A DNA stretch of 64,000 bases from Streptococcus suis (GCA_029593465.1 JAKTNK010000001.1:186001-250000), one strand, 5' to 3'; positions 6,475 through 13,842 are shown, counted from the stretch's first letter. The notes: generated from the letters alone by a model not told the origin. Numbers and translations: made by a program.

Positions 6475-7959
6475 ATGAGTTATATAGAAACATTCACGGA
6501 CAGTACAGGACGAAGCAAGCAGTTGGAATTCCGCTTTCATCGTGAAGCTAGAATGCGCTATCGTGCTGAAAGTGTGGAACAATTATTTGCGGATGATTAC
6601 AAGTTATTGCGTGAGTACATCGAGCATCATCTCCATGTGCAGCAACCACGGATTCAAGAGCTTTATGATTATGCAGAGGGCAATAACCATGAAATCAGTG
6701 TGCTGAAGCGTCGCCGTGAGGAAGATATGGCTGATAGTCGTGCGATTCATAATTTCGGTAAAGCTATAGCAACATTTAAGCAAGGTTATCTTGTCGGTAA
6801 TCCCATTCGTGTTGATTATGACGATAAAGAAACCAGCGAAGTATTATCTGAACTTGAAAAGGTAAATAACTTTCATCAGTTGAACCGCAGCCTTGTTCTG
6901 GATTTGTCTAAGACTGGTCGTGCTTATGATTTAACGTATCGAGCTCAAGATGATAGCACAAGAGTTGTTCAACTAGACCCAAGATATACGTTTGTGATTT
7001 TTGATATGACGCTTGAAAATCATAGTTTGGTTGGTGTCCGTTACTATGATAAATCGCAGTTTGAGCGTAACAAGAAAACAGTTGAGGTCTATACGGATAA
7101 CCAGATTATTACATTTGATTACGATGGTAAGCTAGAAGAAGTGGGAACAAAACCACACGCTTTTCAGTTAGTGCCAATCACGGAATATCTCAATACTGGA
7201 AATGGCATGGGTGATTATGAGACAGAACTTTCTCTAATTGATCTGTACGACAACGCACAATCCGATACAGCTAATTATATGCAGGATTTATCTGACGCTA
7301 TTTTAGCCATTATGGGTCGCTTATCCTTTCCAGAAGGCGTTGATACGGCAGACAAACAAATCGCCTTTTTACGTCAAATGCGTAAGGCACGGTTAATGAA
7401 CCTTGAACCTCCCATTGATGAAATGGGTAAGGAAGGTAAGGTCGATGCTAAGTATCTCTACAAACAGTACGATGTCAATGGTACAGAAGCCTACAAAAAC
7501 CGTGTTGTCAATGATATTCATAAGTTTACCAATACGCCAGATATGACTGACACCCACTTTTCGGGTCAGCAATCAGGGGAAGCTCTCAAATGGAAAGTGT
7601 TTGGTCTTGATCAGGAACGTGTGGATATGCAAGCGCTGTTTGAACAATCTCTCAAACGCCGTTATCGCTTAATTGCTAATGTTGGGAAAATCGCTCGTGA
7701 AATTGCGGATTTTGATGTTTCAAAATTAAGTATCAGATTTACTCCTAATTTGCCTAAGTCGTTACAAGAAAAAATTGACGCCTTCAAAGCTTTGGGAGGT
7801 AGCTTATCGCAAGAGACAGCTATGACCCTCACAGACATTGTAGAGAGCCCTCAAGACGAGTTAGAGAAGATACAGGAGGAAACAGAAGCCAACAACACTT
7901 TTGCTCGTCAGATAGCTTTAAATGAGCGTCTGACAGATGAGGTGGTATCTGATGAATAA
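6475..7959 (+). CDS. Portal protein (SPP1 gp6 type)
   Basis: 494 aa. Contains LREYIEHHLHVQQPRIQELY, VLKRRREEDMADSRAIHNFG, YLVGNPIRVDY and SGEALKWKVFGLDQ, the ordered signature of the SPP1 gp6-like portal family. Twelve copies should form the ring through which DNA enters and leaves the head. The start has AGAAAGG upstream. The end overlaps the MuF gene by 8 bp, as usual for portal-MuF pairs. Confidence 0.92.
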   Translation: MSYIETFTDSTGRSKQLEFRFHREARMRYRAESVEQLFADDYKLLREYIEHHLHVQQPRIQELYDYAEGNNHEISVLKRRREEDMADSRAIHNFGKAIATFKQGYLVGNPIRVDYDDKETSEVLSELEKVNNFHQLNRSLVLDLSKTGRAYDLTYRAQDDSTRVVQLDPRYTFVIFDMTLENHSLVGVRYYDKSQFERNKKTVEVYTDNQIITFDYDGKLEEVGTKPHAFQLVPITEYLNTGNGMGDYETELSLIDLYDNAQSDTANYMQDLSDAILAIMGRLSFPEGVDTADKQIAFLRQMRKARLMNLEPPIDEMGKEGKVDAKYLYKQYDVNGTEAYKNRVVNDIHKFTNTPDMTDTHFSGQQSGEALKWKVFGLDQERVDMQALFEQSLKRRYRLIANVGKIAREIADFDVSKLSIRFTPNLPKSLQEKIDAFKALGGSLSQETAMTLTDIVESPQDELEKIQEETEANNTFARQIALNERLTDEVVSDE

Positions 7960-9493
7960 CTACTGGCGAAAACGTATAGAAGCCGAAATGAAAGCCAGAG
8001 AGAAAGATGACATTGCTCTTTCGGACGCTATGAAACAGCTTCATGATTATCATTATCGGAGTATCGAAAAAGAAATTGACAGCTTTTATCAACGATACGC
8101 TGATAAGGAAAAGATTGATTTAACGGAAGCTAGGAAACGCACCAGCGAGCTTGATGTCTCTGCTTATCAAAAGAAAGCCAAAGAGTTAGTTGCGAAAGCT
8201 GATAAACTACGTGCAAATGGTAAAGTGGTCACTAAAGCTGATTTTACGCATAAAGAAAATGCGGATATGGCGCTCTACAATCTCATGATGAAGACAAACA
8301 GGCTAGAATTGTTGCAGTATAACATTGACTTGGCTATGCAAGAATTAGCAGAAGATGAGTATAAGCTACATGAGAAGTTTTTACATGATGGCTTTGAGCA
8401 GGAGAAGGCTTTTAGAGCTAGTATCATGGCTGATACAGTCCCTAATCCTAAAGCTATCGGAGATATTGCAAAAGCAACCCTAAATGCTAATTTCAAAGGC
8501 GCAAGCTGGTCGAAGTCTATTTGGGATAGACAAGATAAGCTGCGTCAGGTAGTTGCTCAAGAGGTTTATCAAGCTATCGTTCGTGGACAGAACGGTCTCA
8601 CCATCGCTAGAAACTTACGTAAGAACTTTGATGTTAACAACTCGTATGCTAAGCGTTTGGCTATTACAGAACATGCCAGGGTGCAAATAGAAGTTGCCAA
8701 GCAATCCATGTTAAAGAATGGTTTTGAATACTATGAGGTGTTGCCAGAACCTAAAGCCTGTGATATTTGTAAACCTAAAGCAGGTAAAAAGTATCGTGTG
8801 GACAAGATGTTGACGGGAGAGACAGCGCCACCTTTTCATCCGTACTGTAGATGTGCGGTTGTAGAAGTGTTTGAAGATAGAGAAGTTGTAAATGCAGCTA
8901 CAAAGGTTTATAATAATGGTATGGAAAAGCCATTGAAATTAGCTGAGAGATTGCTAGATTCTTATTCTGCATTGGAGCCACAAATCACCAATGAGCTATC
9001 ATTAATTGCCAATAGATATGGTGGATATTTGGATGGTTTAGACTTTAAATTAAAAACTAAGGAGTCTTTGGCTAGAAAAATAGTATCTGATTCTGAATTA
9101 GATGGAGTATCACTAAGTGAATCTGCAAAGTCCATTAACGATGTCTTGCGTTATACAACTATTTTCGATGAGAACACTTTTGCCAATGATTATGCAAGGA
9201 TGAAGCGAGATTTGATTTCATCTGGATACAGAATCAAAAAAGTAAAAAACACATGGTTACAAGACGGTCCTTATAAAGGCGTTAATACAATCCTTTCCAT
9301 ACATGGTATCAATTTTGAAATGCAGTATCATACACAAGAGAGCTTTGACTTAAAAAACGGTAAGCTCCATGAACTGTATGAGGAACGTCGCTTATCAACG
9401 ACAAGTGTTGAACGTAGAGCAGAACTTGATAGAGAAATGTTTAGATTAAGCAAAGAACTGACAATTCCAAAAGGAATAGAAGGAGTGAAATAA
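7952..9493 (+). CDS. MuF minor head protein fused to a RelA/SpoT-like synthetase toxin domain
   Basis: 513 aa from ATG 7952 (GAGGTGG at 7940-7946). Residues 1-310 are a normal MuF (Phage_Mu_F) protein with AITEHARVQIEV and zinc-type Cys270-x2-Cys273 plus HPYCRC at 296-301. The remaining 200 residues are not needed for head assembly and read as an RSH synthetase fold: FKLKTKESLARKI (about 365-377), D397 in INDVLRYT, GPYKGVN (439-445, like the G-loop NGYxSxH) and FEMQYHT with E456 (like EIQIRT). The D/E pair matches the catalytic residues of ppGpp synthetases. Capsid-borne delivery with the DNA, or a lysogen-protective toxin-antitoxin role, is inference. The downstream HD hydrolase supports it. 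Confidence 0.75.
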   Translation: MNNYWRKRIEAEMKAREKDDIALSDAMKQLHDYHYRSIEKEIDSFYQRYADKEKIDLTEARKRTSELDVSAYQKKAKELVAKADKLRANGKVVTKADFTHKENADMALYNLMMKTNRLELLQYNIDLAMQELAEDEYKLHEKFLHDGFEQEKAFRASIMADTVPNPKAIGDIAKATLNANFKGASWSKSIWDRQDKLRQVVAQEVYQAIVRGQNGLTIARNLRKNFDVNNSYAKRLAITEHARVQIEVAKQSMLKNGFEYYEVLPEPKACDICKPKAGKKYRVDKMLTGETAPPFHPYCRCAVVEVFEDREVVNAATKVYNNGMEKPLKLAERLLDSYSALEPQITNELSLIANRYGGYLDGLDFKLKTKESLARKIVSDSELDGVSLSESAKSINDVLRYTTIFDENTFANDYARMKRDLISSGYRIKKVKNTWLQDGPYKGVNTILSIHGINFEMQYHTQESFDLKNGKLHELYEERRLSTTSVERRAELDREMFRLSKELTIPKGIEGVK

Positions 9494-9699
9494 TGAGTGT
9501 GAAGTATTACTTTATTAAAACAGACCATCCTAAAATCATTCGTTATTCCAACGGTTCTACTGAAGTTTACAGTATCGATACCGGATGGACTGAGCAAGAA
9601 GCTTGGTATGACAGATTGTTTTTTAGTGATTTTACAGACTTTGAAGAAGTTACTGAAAGAGAAGCTAACATGTTTATAAAAGGGTTAACTGCTGCATGA
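9493..9699 (+). CDS. Small protein between the toxin and hydrolase genes (68 aa)
   Basis: Starts on the last base of the upstream stop (TAATG) and overlaps the next gene by ATGA, so all three are translationally coupled. Acidic and soluble: VKYYFIKTDHPKIIRYSNGS, then SIDTGWTEQEAWYDRLFF and a C-terminal helix EREANMFIKGL. I recognise no family. Its place between a MuF toxin tail and a probable antidote suggests an immunity, adaptor or chaperone role, but the sequence alone does not show it. Confidence 0.6.
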   Translation: MSVKYYFIKTDHPKIIRYSNGSTEVYSIDTGWTEQEAWYDRLFFSDFTDFEEVTEREANMFIKGLTAA

Positions 9700-10118
9700 G
9701 TTTATTGGTAGATAAAGCTTACGCAGTAGCGAAAAAAGCTCACTATGGGCAAGTAGATAAAGCGGGTGTTGATTATATAAAACATCCTGAAATAGTAGCT
9801 AGTTTCGTAAAAACGGATGAGGAGAAGGCTGTAGCATATCTTCATGATGTTATCGAAGATACAGATGTAACGTTGTCTGATTTAGCTAGACAAGGGTTTC
9901 CAATAACAGTTTTAACTGCTGTCGAAATATTGACTAAGAAAAAAGGACAGTCGTACCAAGACTATTTAGAATCTGTAAAATCTAATGAACTAGCTAGAGT
10001 AGTAAAATTGGAAGATTTAAAACATAATTCAGATTTATCAAGATTAGAAACTATCACTGAAAAAGATATTGAACGTCATAAAAAATATCAAAATGCAATT
10101 AAATACTTAAGCACCTAG
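9696..10118 (+). CDS. HD-domain small alarmone hydrolase, probable antidote
   Basis: 140 aa. All expected RSH-hydrolase motifs are present in order: AHYGQVDKAG with H16, YIKHPEIVA with H30, AYLHDVIEDTDVT with H50-D51 and E54-D55, AVEILTKK, and KLEDLKHNSDL (D107, N111) in the place of KLADRLHN. It is small and lacks synthetase and TGS parts, like Mesh1-type or toxSAS-linked hydrolases. By family it removes 3'-pyrophosphate from (p)ppGpp or related alarmones using Mn2+. Coupled to a gene with a synthetase-like toxin domain, it is most simply the enzyme that neutralises that toxin in the lysogen. Confidence 0.8.
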   Translation: MSLLVDKAYAVAKKAHYGQVDKAGVDYIKHPEIVASFVKTDEEKAVAYLHDVIEDTDVTLSDLARQGFPITVLTAVEILTKKKGQSYQDYLESVKSNELARVVKLEDLKHNSDLSRLETITEKDIERHKKYQNAIKYLST

Positions 10119-10138
10119 ATTTTCTAAGTGCTTTTTTT
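10108..10138 (+). terminator. Intrinsic terminator after the hydrolase gene
   Basis: TAAGCACCTAGA, loop TTT, TCTAAGTGCT with one mismatch, followed by seven T. The stem begins inside the stop codon region of the hydrolase gene. It closes the portal-MuF-hydrolase unit. Its T tract is also part of the 19-bp repeat at 10133. Confidence 0.8.
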
Positions 10139-10151
10139 GGCAGTTAACATT
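10133..10151 (+). repeat. 19-bp direct repeat, copy 1
   Basis: TTTTTTGGCAGTTAACATT occurs here and again at 10943-10961, 810 bp apart. At the second copy it is the start of a small ORF (residues IFWQLTF); here it has no reading frame and looks like a leftover of that gene's 5' end. Confidence 0.85.
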
Positions 10152-10180
10152 TTGCAACATGCCAAAAACATTACAAAAAC

Positions 10181-10241
10181 ATTCCTTGTGTACTCAGTTA
10201 AAATCCTCAATCTGGATTGATTAACTGAGTACAAAAGGAAT
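10181..10241. repeat. Long near-perfect inverted repeat before the orphan toxin tail
   Basis: Bases 10181-10201 are the reverse complement of 10221-10241 with one mismatch. The stem continues inward as AATCC (10202-10206) with GGATT (10214-10218) after a 2-base bulge, leaving a 7-base loop. A hairpin with 26-base arms in a 61-bp span, with no T tract, sits exactly at the beginning of the start-less toxin fragment. It may be a recombination scar, a small non-autonomous element or an mRNA barrier. Confidence 0.85.
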
Positions 10242-10646
10242 GGTGAGGTTTATAAAGTTGACGGTCATAACGTTGTCAATGACCATTCAAATTACGAATA
10301 CCAAGTCGCAAGTTGGTTGGCAGAAACCACTGGCGCAAACGTTGATTTAGTTCCAAGGGTTAATTTTCCAGAGAAAACGCCAACGCCAGACTTCTTAATC
10401 AATGAAAAACCATTTGATTTAAAGGAAATCACAGGAAGCGGTAAAACGGTAATTGATAATAATTCGAAAAAAGCGAAAAAACAAGCCGAGAATATCATTT
10501 TCGATATAACAAAGACATCATTGTCAGAAGAAGAAATACTAGAACAACTAGACAATGTTTACCGCTCAGGAAGAAGAGGACTTCAAACATCGGTAATAAA
10601 AAAAAGAGATAAAATCATACATGTATTTTTACCAACAGAAAAATAG
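10221..10646 (+). pseudogene. Orphan MuF-type toxin tail, CdiA-CT tRNase-like, no start
   Basis: The frame is open from 10221 to TAG at 10644 with no ATG and no ribosome site. It reads NGEVYKVDGHNVVNDHSNYE, EYQVASWLAETTGANVDL, VPRVNFPEKTPTPDFL, FDLKEITGSGKTVIDN, then KKAKKQAENIIFDITKT and a basic C-terminus. The D-x-K spacing (PDF..FDLKE) is that of the PD-(D/E)xK-like CdiA C-terminal tRNA nuclease family often fused behind MuF. It has no head domain, so it is a displaced cassette like the orphan tails behind other polymorphic toxins. It may be a silent donor or a decaying former tail of the gene at 7952. Confidence 0.7.
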
Positions 10647-10753
10647 AAGCAGCCCACCTCCTACCGCAGACGAGTCTGTTTCAAGGGGAGTTAGACCACT
10701 TCTATTTACCTAAAATTATATAATATCAGTTAGAAAAATACAAGGAGAAAGCC

Positions 10754-10927
10754 ATGGAAAAATCATCTAAGGGAGGAACAAGCTTATCCTCTATGTTACT
10801 CATTTTATTTATCACCTTAAAGCTGACAGGCGTCATCAACTGGTCTTGGTGGTGGGTACTGGCGCCCTTTTGGATACCATTATCTTTGGCAGTATTGCTT
10901 CTAACTGTTGCTAAATTAATGAAATAG
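10754..10927 (+). CDS. Small two-span membrane protein, Fragile-X-F-like
   Basis: 57 aa, ATG 10754 behind AAGGAGA, TAG at 10925. After a polar start (MEKSSKGGTSLSS) it reads MLLILFITLKLTGVINWSWW and then a second span from VLAPFWIPL. This matches the small phage proteins often annotated as transmembrane Fragile-X-F type. The role is unknown. A TATAAT at 10719-10724 lies upstream but lacks a good -35 partner. Confidence 0.7.
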   Translation: MEKSSKGGTSLSSMLLILFITLKLTGVINWSWWWVLAPFWIPLSLAVLLLTVAKLMK

Positions 10928-10938
10928 GAGAAAGAAAT

Positions 10939-11049
10939 ATGATTTTTTGGCAGTTAACATTCGCAGGCATTGGGCTCTTTGTGTTTTTGTTTGTCGTCTT
11001 TATTATTACGATGACATTAAAAGAAATGTATAAGAGGTTGGTGGAATAG
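10939..11049 (+). CDS. Tiny membrane protein (36 aa)
   Basis: ATG 10939 behind AGGAGAAAG (10927-10935), stop TAG 11047. It encodes MIFWQLTFAGIGLFVFLFVV followed by FIITMTLKEMYKRLVE, one membrane span with a basic amphipathic tail. Its first codons contain copy 2 of the 19-bp repeat. Clean start and ribosome site; function unknown. Confidence 0.55.
   Translation: MIFWQLTFAGIGLFVFLFVVFIITMTLKEMYKRLVE
10943..10961 (+). repeat. 19-bp direct repeat, copy 2
   Basis: Identical to 10133-10151 (TTTTTTGGCAGTTAACATT). Here it is coding, at residues 2-8 of the 36-aa membrane protein. The two copies bracket the palindrome, the orphan toxin tail and the 57-aa membrane gene. Confidence 0.85.
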
Positions 11050-11050
11050 G

Positions 11051-11087
11051 TTGACATCTCTTTTTAGGAGTAATACAATGGTATTAC
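11051..11087 (+). promoter_or_regulatory. Promoter and palindromic operator of the RelB/RelE pair
   Basis: TTGACA (11051-11056), a 17-bp spacer and TACAAT (11074-11079) form a near-consensus promoter. A perfect palindrome GTAATAC-AATG-GTATTAC (11070-11087) covers the -10 box and the start point. This is the expected place for autorepression by the RelB-RelE complex. Confidence 0.85.
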
Positions 11088-11108
11088 TTGATAAAAAAGG
11101 AGACTATT

Positions 11109-11324
11109 ATGGCAACAATTACTCTAAAAGTCACTGAGGCTGACAAAGCTTTTATGAAAGCCATGGCTAAATTTGAGGGTGTCTCACTCTCGGAATTAAT
11201 CAGAACAAAAACACTTGAGGCTTTGGAAGATGAGTATGATTTAGCTGTTTTACGTCAAGCTATGGAAGAAGATGACGGCGTTAGAATCTCGCACGAAGAT
11301 TTAATGGCGGAGTTTGGTTTATGA
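11109..11324 (+). CDS. RelB-type antitoxin
   Basis: 71 aa. The ATG at 11109 follows AAAGGAG (11097-11103); an upstream in-frame TTG at 11088 lies inside the operator and is rejected. ATITLKVTEADKAFMKAMAK then GVSLSELIRTKTLEALEDEY is a ribbon-helix-helix DNA-binding and dimerisation unit, followed by an acidic toxin-binding tail. It overlaps the toxin gene by ATGA. By family it both neutralises the toxin and represses the operon through the upstream palindrome. Confidence 0.85.
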   Translation: MATITLKVTEADKAFMKAMAKFEGVSLSELIRTKTLEALEDEYDLAVLRQAMEEDDGVRISHEDLMAEFGL

Positions 11325-11584
11325 GATATAAACTAACTTACACGTCCAAAGCTAAAAAGCAACTGAAGAAACTGGATGCTTTTACGAGAAAAACGATCTT
11401 GTACTGGATTGACAACAATCTTGCTAATACAGATAATCCCCGTTTGCATGGCAAAGGGTTAACAGCTAATCGTTCAGGAGAATGGCGATACCGTGTTGGA
11501 AATTATCGCATTTTAGCAAATATTTACGACGATGAGATTGTGATTGAAATTTTTGCAGTCGGTCATCGTCGAGATATTTATTAA
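11321..11584 (+). CDS. RelE/ParE-family toxin
   Basis: 87 aa. Typical RelE fold: KLTYTSKAKKQLKKLDAFTR, then NPRLHGKGLTANRSGEWRYR, VGNYRILANIYDDEIVIEIF and AVGHRRDIY at the C-terminus. The basic residues of SGEWRYRVGNYR and GHRRDIY fit the mRNA-cleaving RelE/StbE group rather than gyrase-targeting ParE. The operon sits between the MuF region and the scaffold gene, an unusual place for a toxin-antitoxin pair; it may stabilise the prophage or act in phage defence. Confidence 0.85.
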   Translation: MRYKLTYTSKAKKQLKKLDAFTRKTILYWIDNNLANTDNPRLHGKGLTANRSGEWRYRVGNYRILANIYDDEIVIEIFAVGHRRDIY

Positions 11585-11610
11585 ACCGTTTCGATTTCGA
11601 GGCGGTTTTT
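11583..11610 (+). terminator. Terminator of the toxin-antitoxin operon
   Basis: AAACCG (11583-11588) pairs with CGGTTT (11603-11608), with additional TCGA/TCGA pairing in the loop and a T tail. It begins with the stop codon of the toxin gene. Confidence 0.65.
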
Positions 11611-11691
11611 ATGATGCCCAAGCATTGAAGGCTTAAAAAGCTATGGGAAATTGACAGTCGGGGACGACTTTAAATATAGGAGGTGCCGATT

Positions 11692-12234
11692 ATGGCAGAA
11701 GAAACACAAACCGTTGAAGTGCTTGAAAACGAGGGACGGGTACCTGCAGAACCTGAAACGAAACAAGCACATGACGAAAAGAAGTACACTGACGCTGAAG
11801 TGGATGCAATCATCGACAAGAAGTTTGCAAAATGGAAAGCGGAACAGGAGGCTAAAGAAGACGAAGCTAAGAAGTTGGCTAGTATGAACGAGAAGGAGAA
11901 AGCCGATTATGAGCATGATAAGTTATTGGCTGAGTTGCAATCGCTGAAAGATGAGAAAACTCGCTATGAAATGACAAACATCGCTCGTACAATGCTTTCC
12001 GAGGCGGATATTACGCTACCTGACGAGCTTTTGGGACGACTGGTTACACTTGATGCCGAAGAGACAAAAAACGCTGTAACAAGCTTTATCTCGGCTTTTC
12101 AGAGCGCTGTGTCAGAAGAAGTCAAGAAAACCATTCGCCAAGAGACACCACACTTAGGTGGTGGGGTCTCAAAACAAACTAATTTTGGTGCAAGCTTGGC
12201 TAAAGGTTCTAAACCAAGCGGAACACTTGTATAA
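11692..12234 (+). CDS. Capsid scaffolding protein (DUF4355)
   Basis: 180 aa from ATG 11692 behind TAGGAGGTG. Acidic start, then a long charged coiled coil (DAEVDAIIDKKFAKWKAEQE, AKEDEAKKLASMNEKEKADY) and a C-terminus rich in small residues. The composition and position directly before the decoration and capsid genes are those of DUF4355 phage scaffolds. It guides procapsid assembly and is lost or cleaved on maturation. Confidence 0.85.
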   Translation: MAEETQTVEVLENEGRVPAEPETKQAHDEKKYTDAEVDAIIDKKFAKWKAEQEAKEDEAKKLASMNEKEKADYEHDKLLAELQSLKDEKTRYEMTNIARTMLSEADITLPDELLGRLVTLDAEETKNAVTSFISAFQSAVSEEVKKTIRQETPHLGGGVSKQTNFGASLAKGSKPSGTLV

Positions 12235-12245
12235 AGGAGGCTACT

Positions 12246-12611
12246 ATGGCAGAAAAAACATTTTTTGGAACTGCTGAAATCTTACATAACATGACTTATG
12301 AAGCCATTTCAGTGACGGTAGATAAAACAACAGCAGGAACTGTTGAAGAAAATGGACGCAAACTTTTAAAGGCTGGAGCTTTACTTGCTGGTGATGGTGC
12401 TTCGATTTTTGAAGACCGCTCTAAAAAAGTAAAGGAAAATACGTCAACACCAGACGGAGTACTACTTTATGATGTTGATGTCACTGAAAAAGATGCACAG
12501 GCATCGCTTGTTTATCGTGGCACACTTCGTGCTGATAAGGTAAATGGTGGTACAGTCGAAGAAGGCGTCAAAACAGCCTTGAAACATATTCAATTCGTGA
12601 AAGGAGCTTAA
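12246..12611 (+). CDS. Head decoration protein-like
   Basis: 121 aa. TVDKTTAGTVEENGRKLLKA, GALLAGDGASIFEDRSKKV, PDGVLLYDVDVT and ADKVNGGTVEEGVKTAL match phage head decoration proteins with a D-like beta fold. AAAGGAGG at 12233-12240 supports the start. Placed between scaffold and major capsid genes, it probably binds the outside of the mature shell. Confidence 0.7.
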   Translation: MAEKTFFGTAEILHNMTYEAISVTVDKTTAGTVEENGRKLLKAGALLAGDGASIFEDRSKKVKENTSTPDGVLLYDVDVTEKDAQASLVYRGTLRADKVNGGTVEEGVKTALKHIQFVKGA

Positions 12612-12615
12612 TTCT

Positions 12616-13662
12616 ATGGCTTTAATTTATGATTTAGTAACAGCTCAAAACCTCAAAGGCTTTTGGGATACTCGACAAGAAGAGGCGCTTCCCACACTTG
12701 GTGAAAAAGCTTTCCCTGCAAAAAAACAATTAGGTCTTAAGCTTGCCTTTATCAAAGGTGCTGCAGGGCTTCCAGTTGTGCTTCGAGCATCTGCTTTTGA
12801 CACGGAAGCAACCCTTCGTGAGCGCATGAATGTGACGCTTAACGAAGAAGAGATGCCTTTCTTCAAAGAAGCAATGGTTGTTAAAGAGCAGGATCGTCAA
12901 CAGTTGAATCTCATTGCTCAAACAGGAAACCAAGCATTGACCGAAACCATCACCAAAGATATTTTTGATGATACAGCTCGCTTACTGGCTGGTGCCAAAG
13001 CTCGTCTTGAAGCTATGCGCATGCAAGTTTTGGCAACTGGTAAAATCGGTATCATCTCAAACGGTGTGGCTCGTGATATCGATTATGGTGTTCCAGAGTC
13101 GAATAAAGGCAAGGTTACTACAGCTTGGAGTGATCCAGACGCAAAACCGCTGGAAGATATTGCCAATGCTATTGATAAGCTAGCCGAAACTGGTGCTAAA
13201 GCAGAGGTGATGATTTTAAACTCTAAAACGTTTGGAGAGATTAAAAAAGCAAAATCAACTCTACTTGCTATCAAACCATTGGCTCCGACAGGTTCATCTG
13301 TTACTACTCGTGATGTGACAGATTATCTTGAAACAGAATTTGGTTTGAAATTGGCTATTGAAAATGGTACTTACAAAGATGATGATGGCAAAACTAAAAA
13401 GTTCTATCCAGATGGTCATATGACACTTGCTCCTAATGGGTCGCTCGGTAATACTGTTTTTGGAACTACTCCAGAAGAGTCAGACCTTATGGGAGGCAAT
13501 ACAGAGGCATCTAAAGTTTCCATCGTAGAAACAGGTATTGCTGTAACGACAATTAAACACGCTGACCCTGTCAATGTGGAAACGAAAGTGTCAATGATTG
13601 CCCTACCTTCTTTCGAACGTTTGGAAGAAGTCTATATGCTTACGACAACACCAGAGTTGTAG
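12616..13662 (+). CDS. Major capsid protein (Phage_cap_E type)
   Basis: 348 aa. IYDLVTAQNLKGFWDTRQ, LGEKAFPAKKQLGLKLAFIK, RERMNVTLNEEEMPFFKEAM and a C-terminal FYPDGHMTLAPNGSLGNTVF/GTTPEESDL are the expected motifs in order for the lambda gpE-like family. It forms the icosahedral shell. The start has AAAGGAG at 12599-12605. Confidence 0.88.
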   Translation: MALIYDLVTAQNLKGFWDTRQEEALPTLGEKAFPAKKQLGLKLAFIKGAAGLPVVLRASAFDTEATLRERMNVTLNEEEMPFFKEAMVVKEQDRQQLNLIAQTGNQALTETITKDIFDDTARLLAGAKARLEAMRMQVLATGKIGIISNGVARDIDYGVPESNKGKVTTAWSDPDAKPLEDIANAIDKLAETGAKAEVMILNSKTFGEIKKAKSTLLAIKPLAPTGSSVTTRDVTDYLETEFGLKLAIENGTYKDDDGKTKKFYPDGHMTLAPNGSLGNTVFGTTPEESDLMGGNTEASKVSIVETGIAVTTIKHADPVNVETKVSMIALPSFERLEEVYMLTTTPEL

Positions 13663-13677
13663 TGAGGAGGTGAAGGA

Positions 13678-13842
13678 ATGGCGAACGTTTTAAAAACATT
13701 TAAAGACCTTTCTACTGGTTTGATTTACCCTATTGGAGACAACTACGAGGGTGACCGTTTGAAAGAATTCCAAGAATTAGGTTATGTAGAATTGGAATCC
13801 CCTAAAAAAACAAAGAAGAAAGTCGTTAAAGAGACAGAGTAA
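13678..13842 (+). CDS. Small head-region protein (54 aa)
   Basis: ATG 13678 behind GAGGAGGTGAAGG, TAA at 13840. Reads MANVLKTFKDLSTGLIYPIG, DNYEGDRLKEFQELGYVELE and a very lysine-rich tail. Short proteins of this form lie between capsid and connector genes in many streptococcal phages; they may be a Rho-N-like or head-completion factor, but no function is established. Confidence 0.65.
   Translation: MANVLKTFKDLSTGLIYPIGDNYEGDRLKEFQELGYVELESPKKTKKKVVKETE

Noticed and set aside
10240-10380. A small gene starting at the ATG at 10240
   Set aside because: It runs in a different frame from the toxin tail and stops after about 35 codons without family resemblance.
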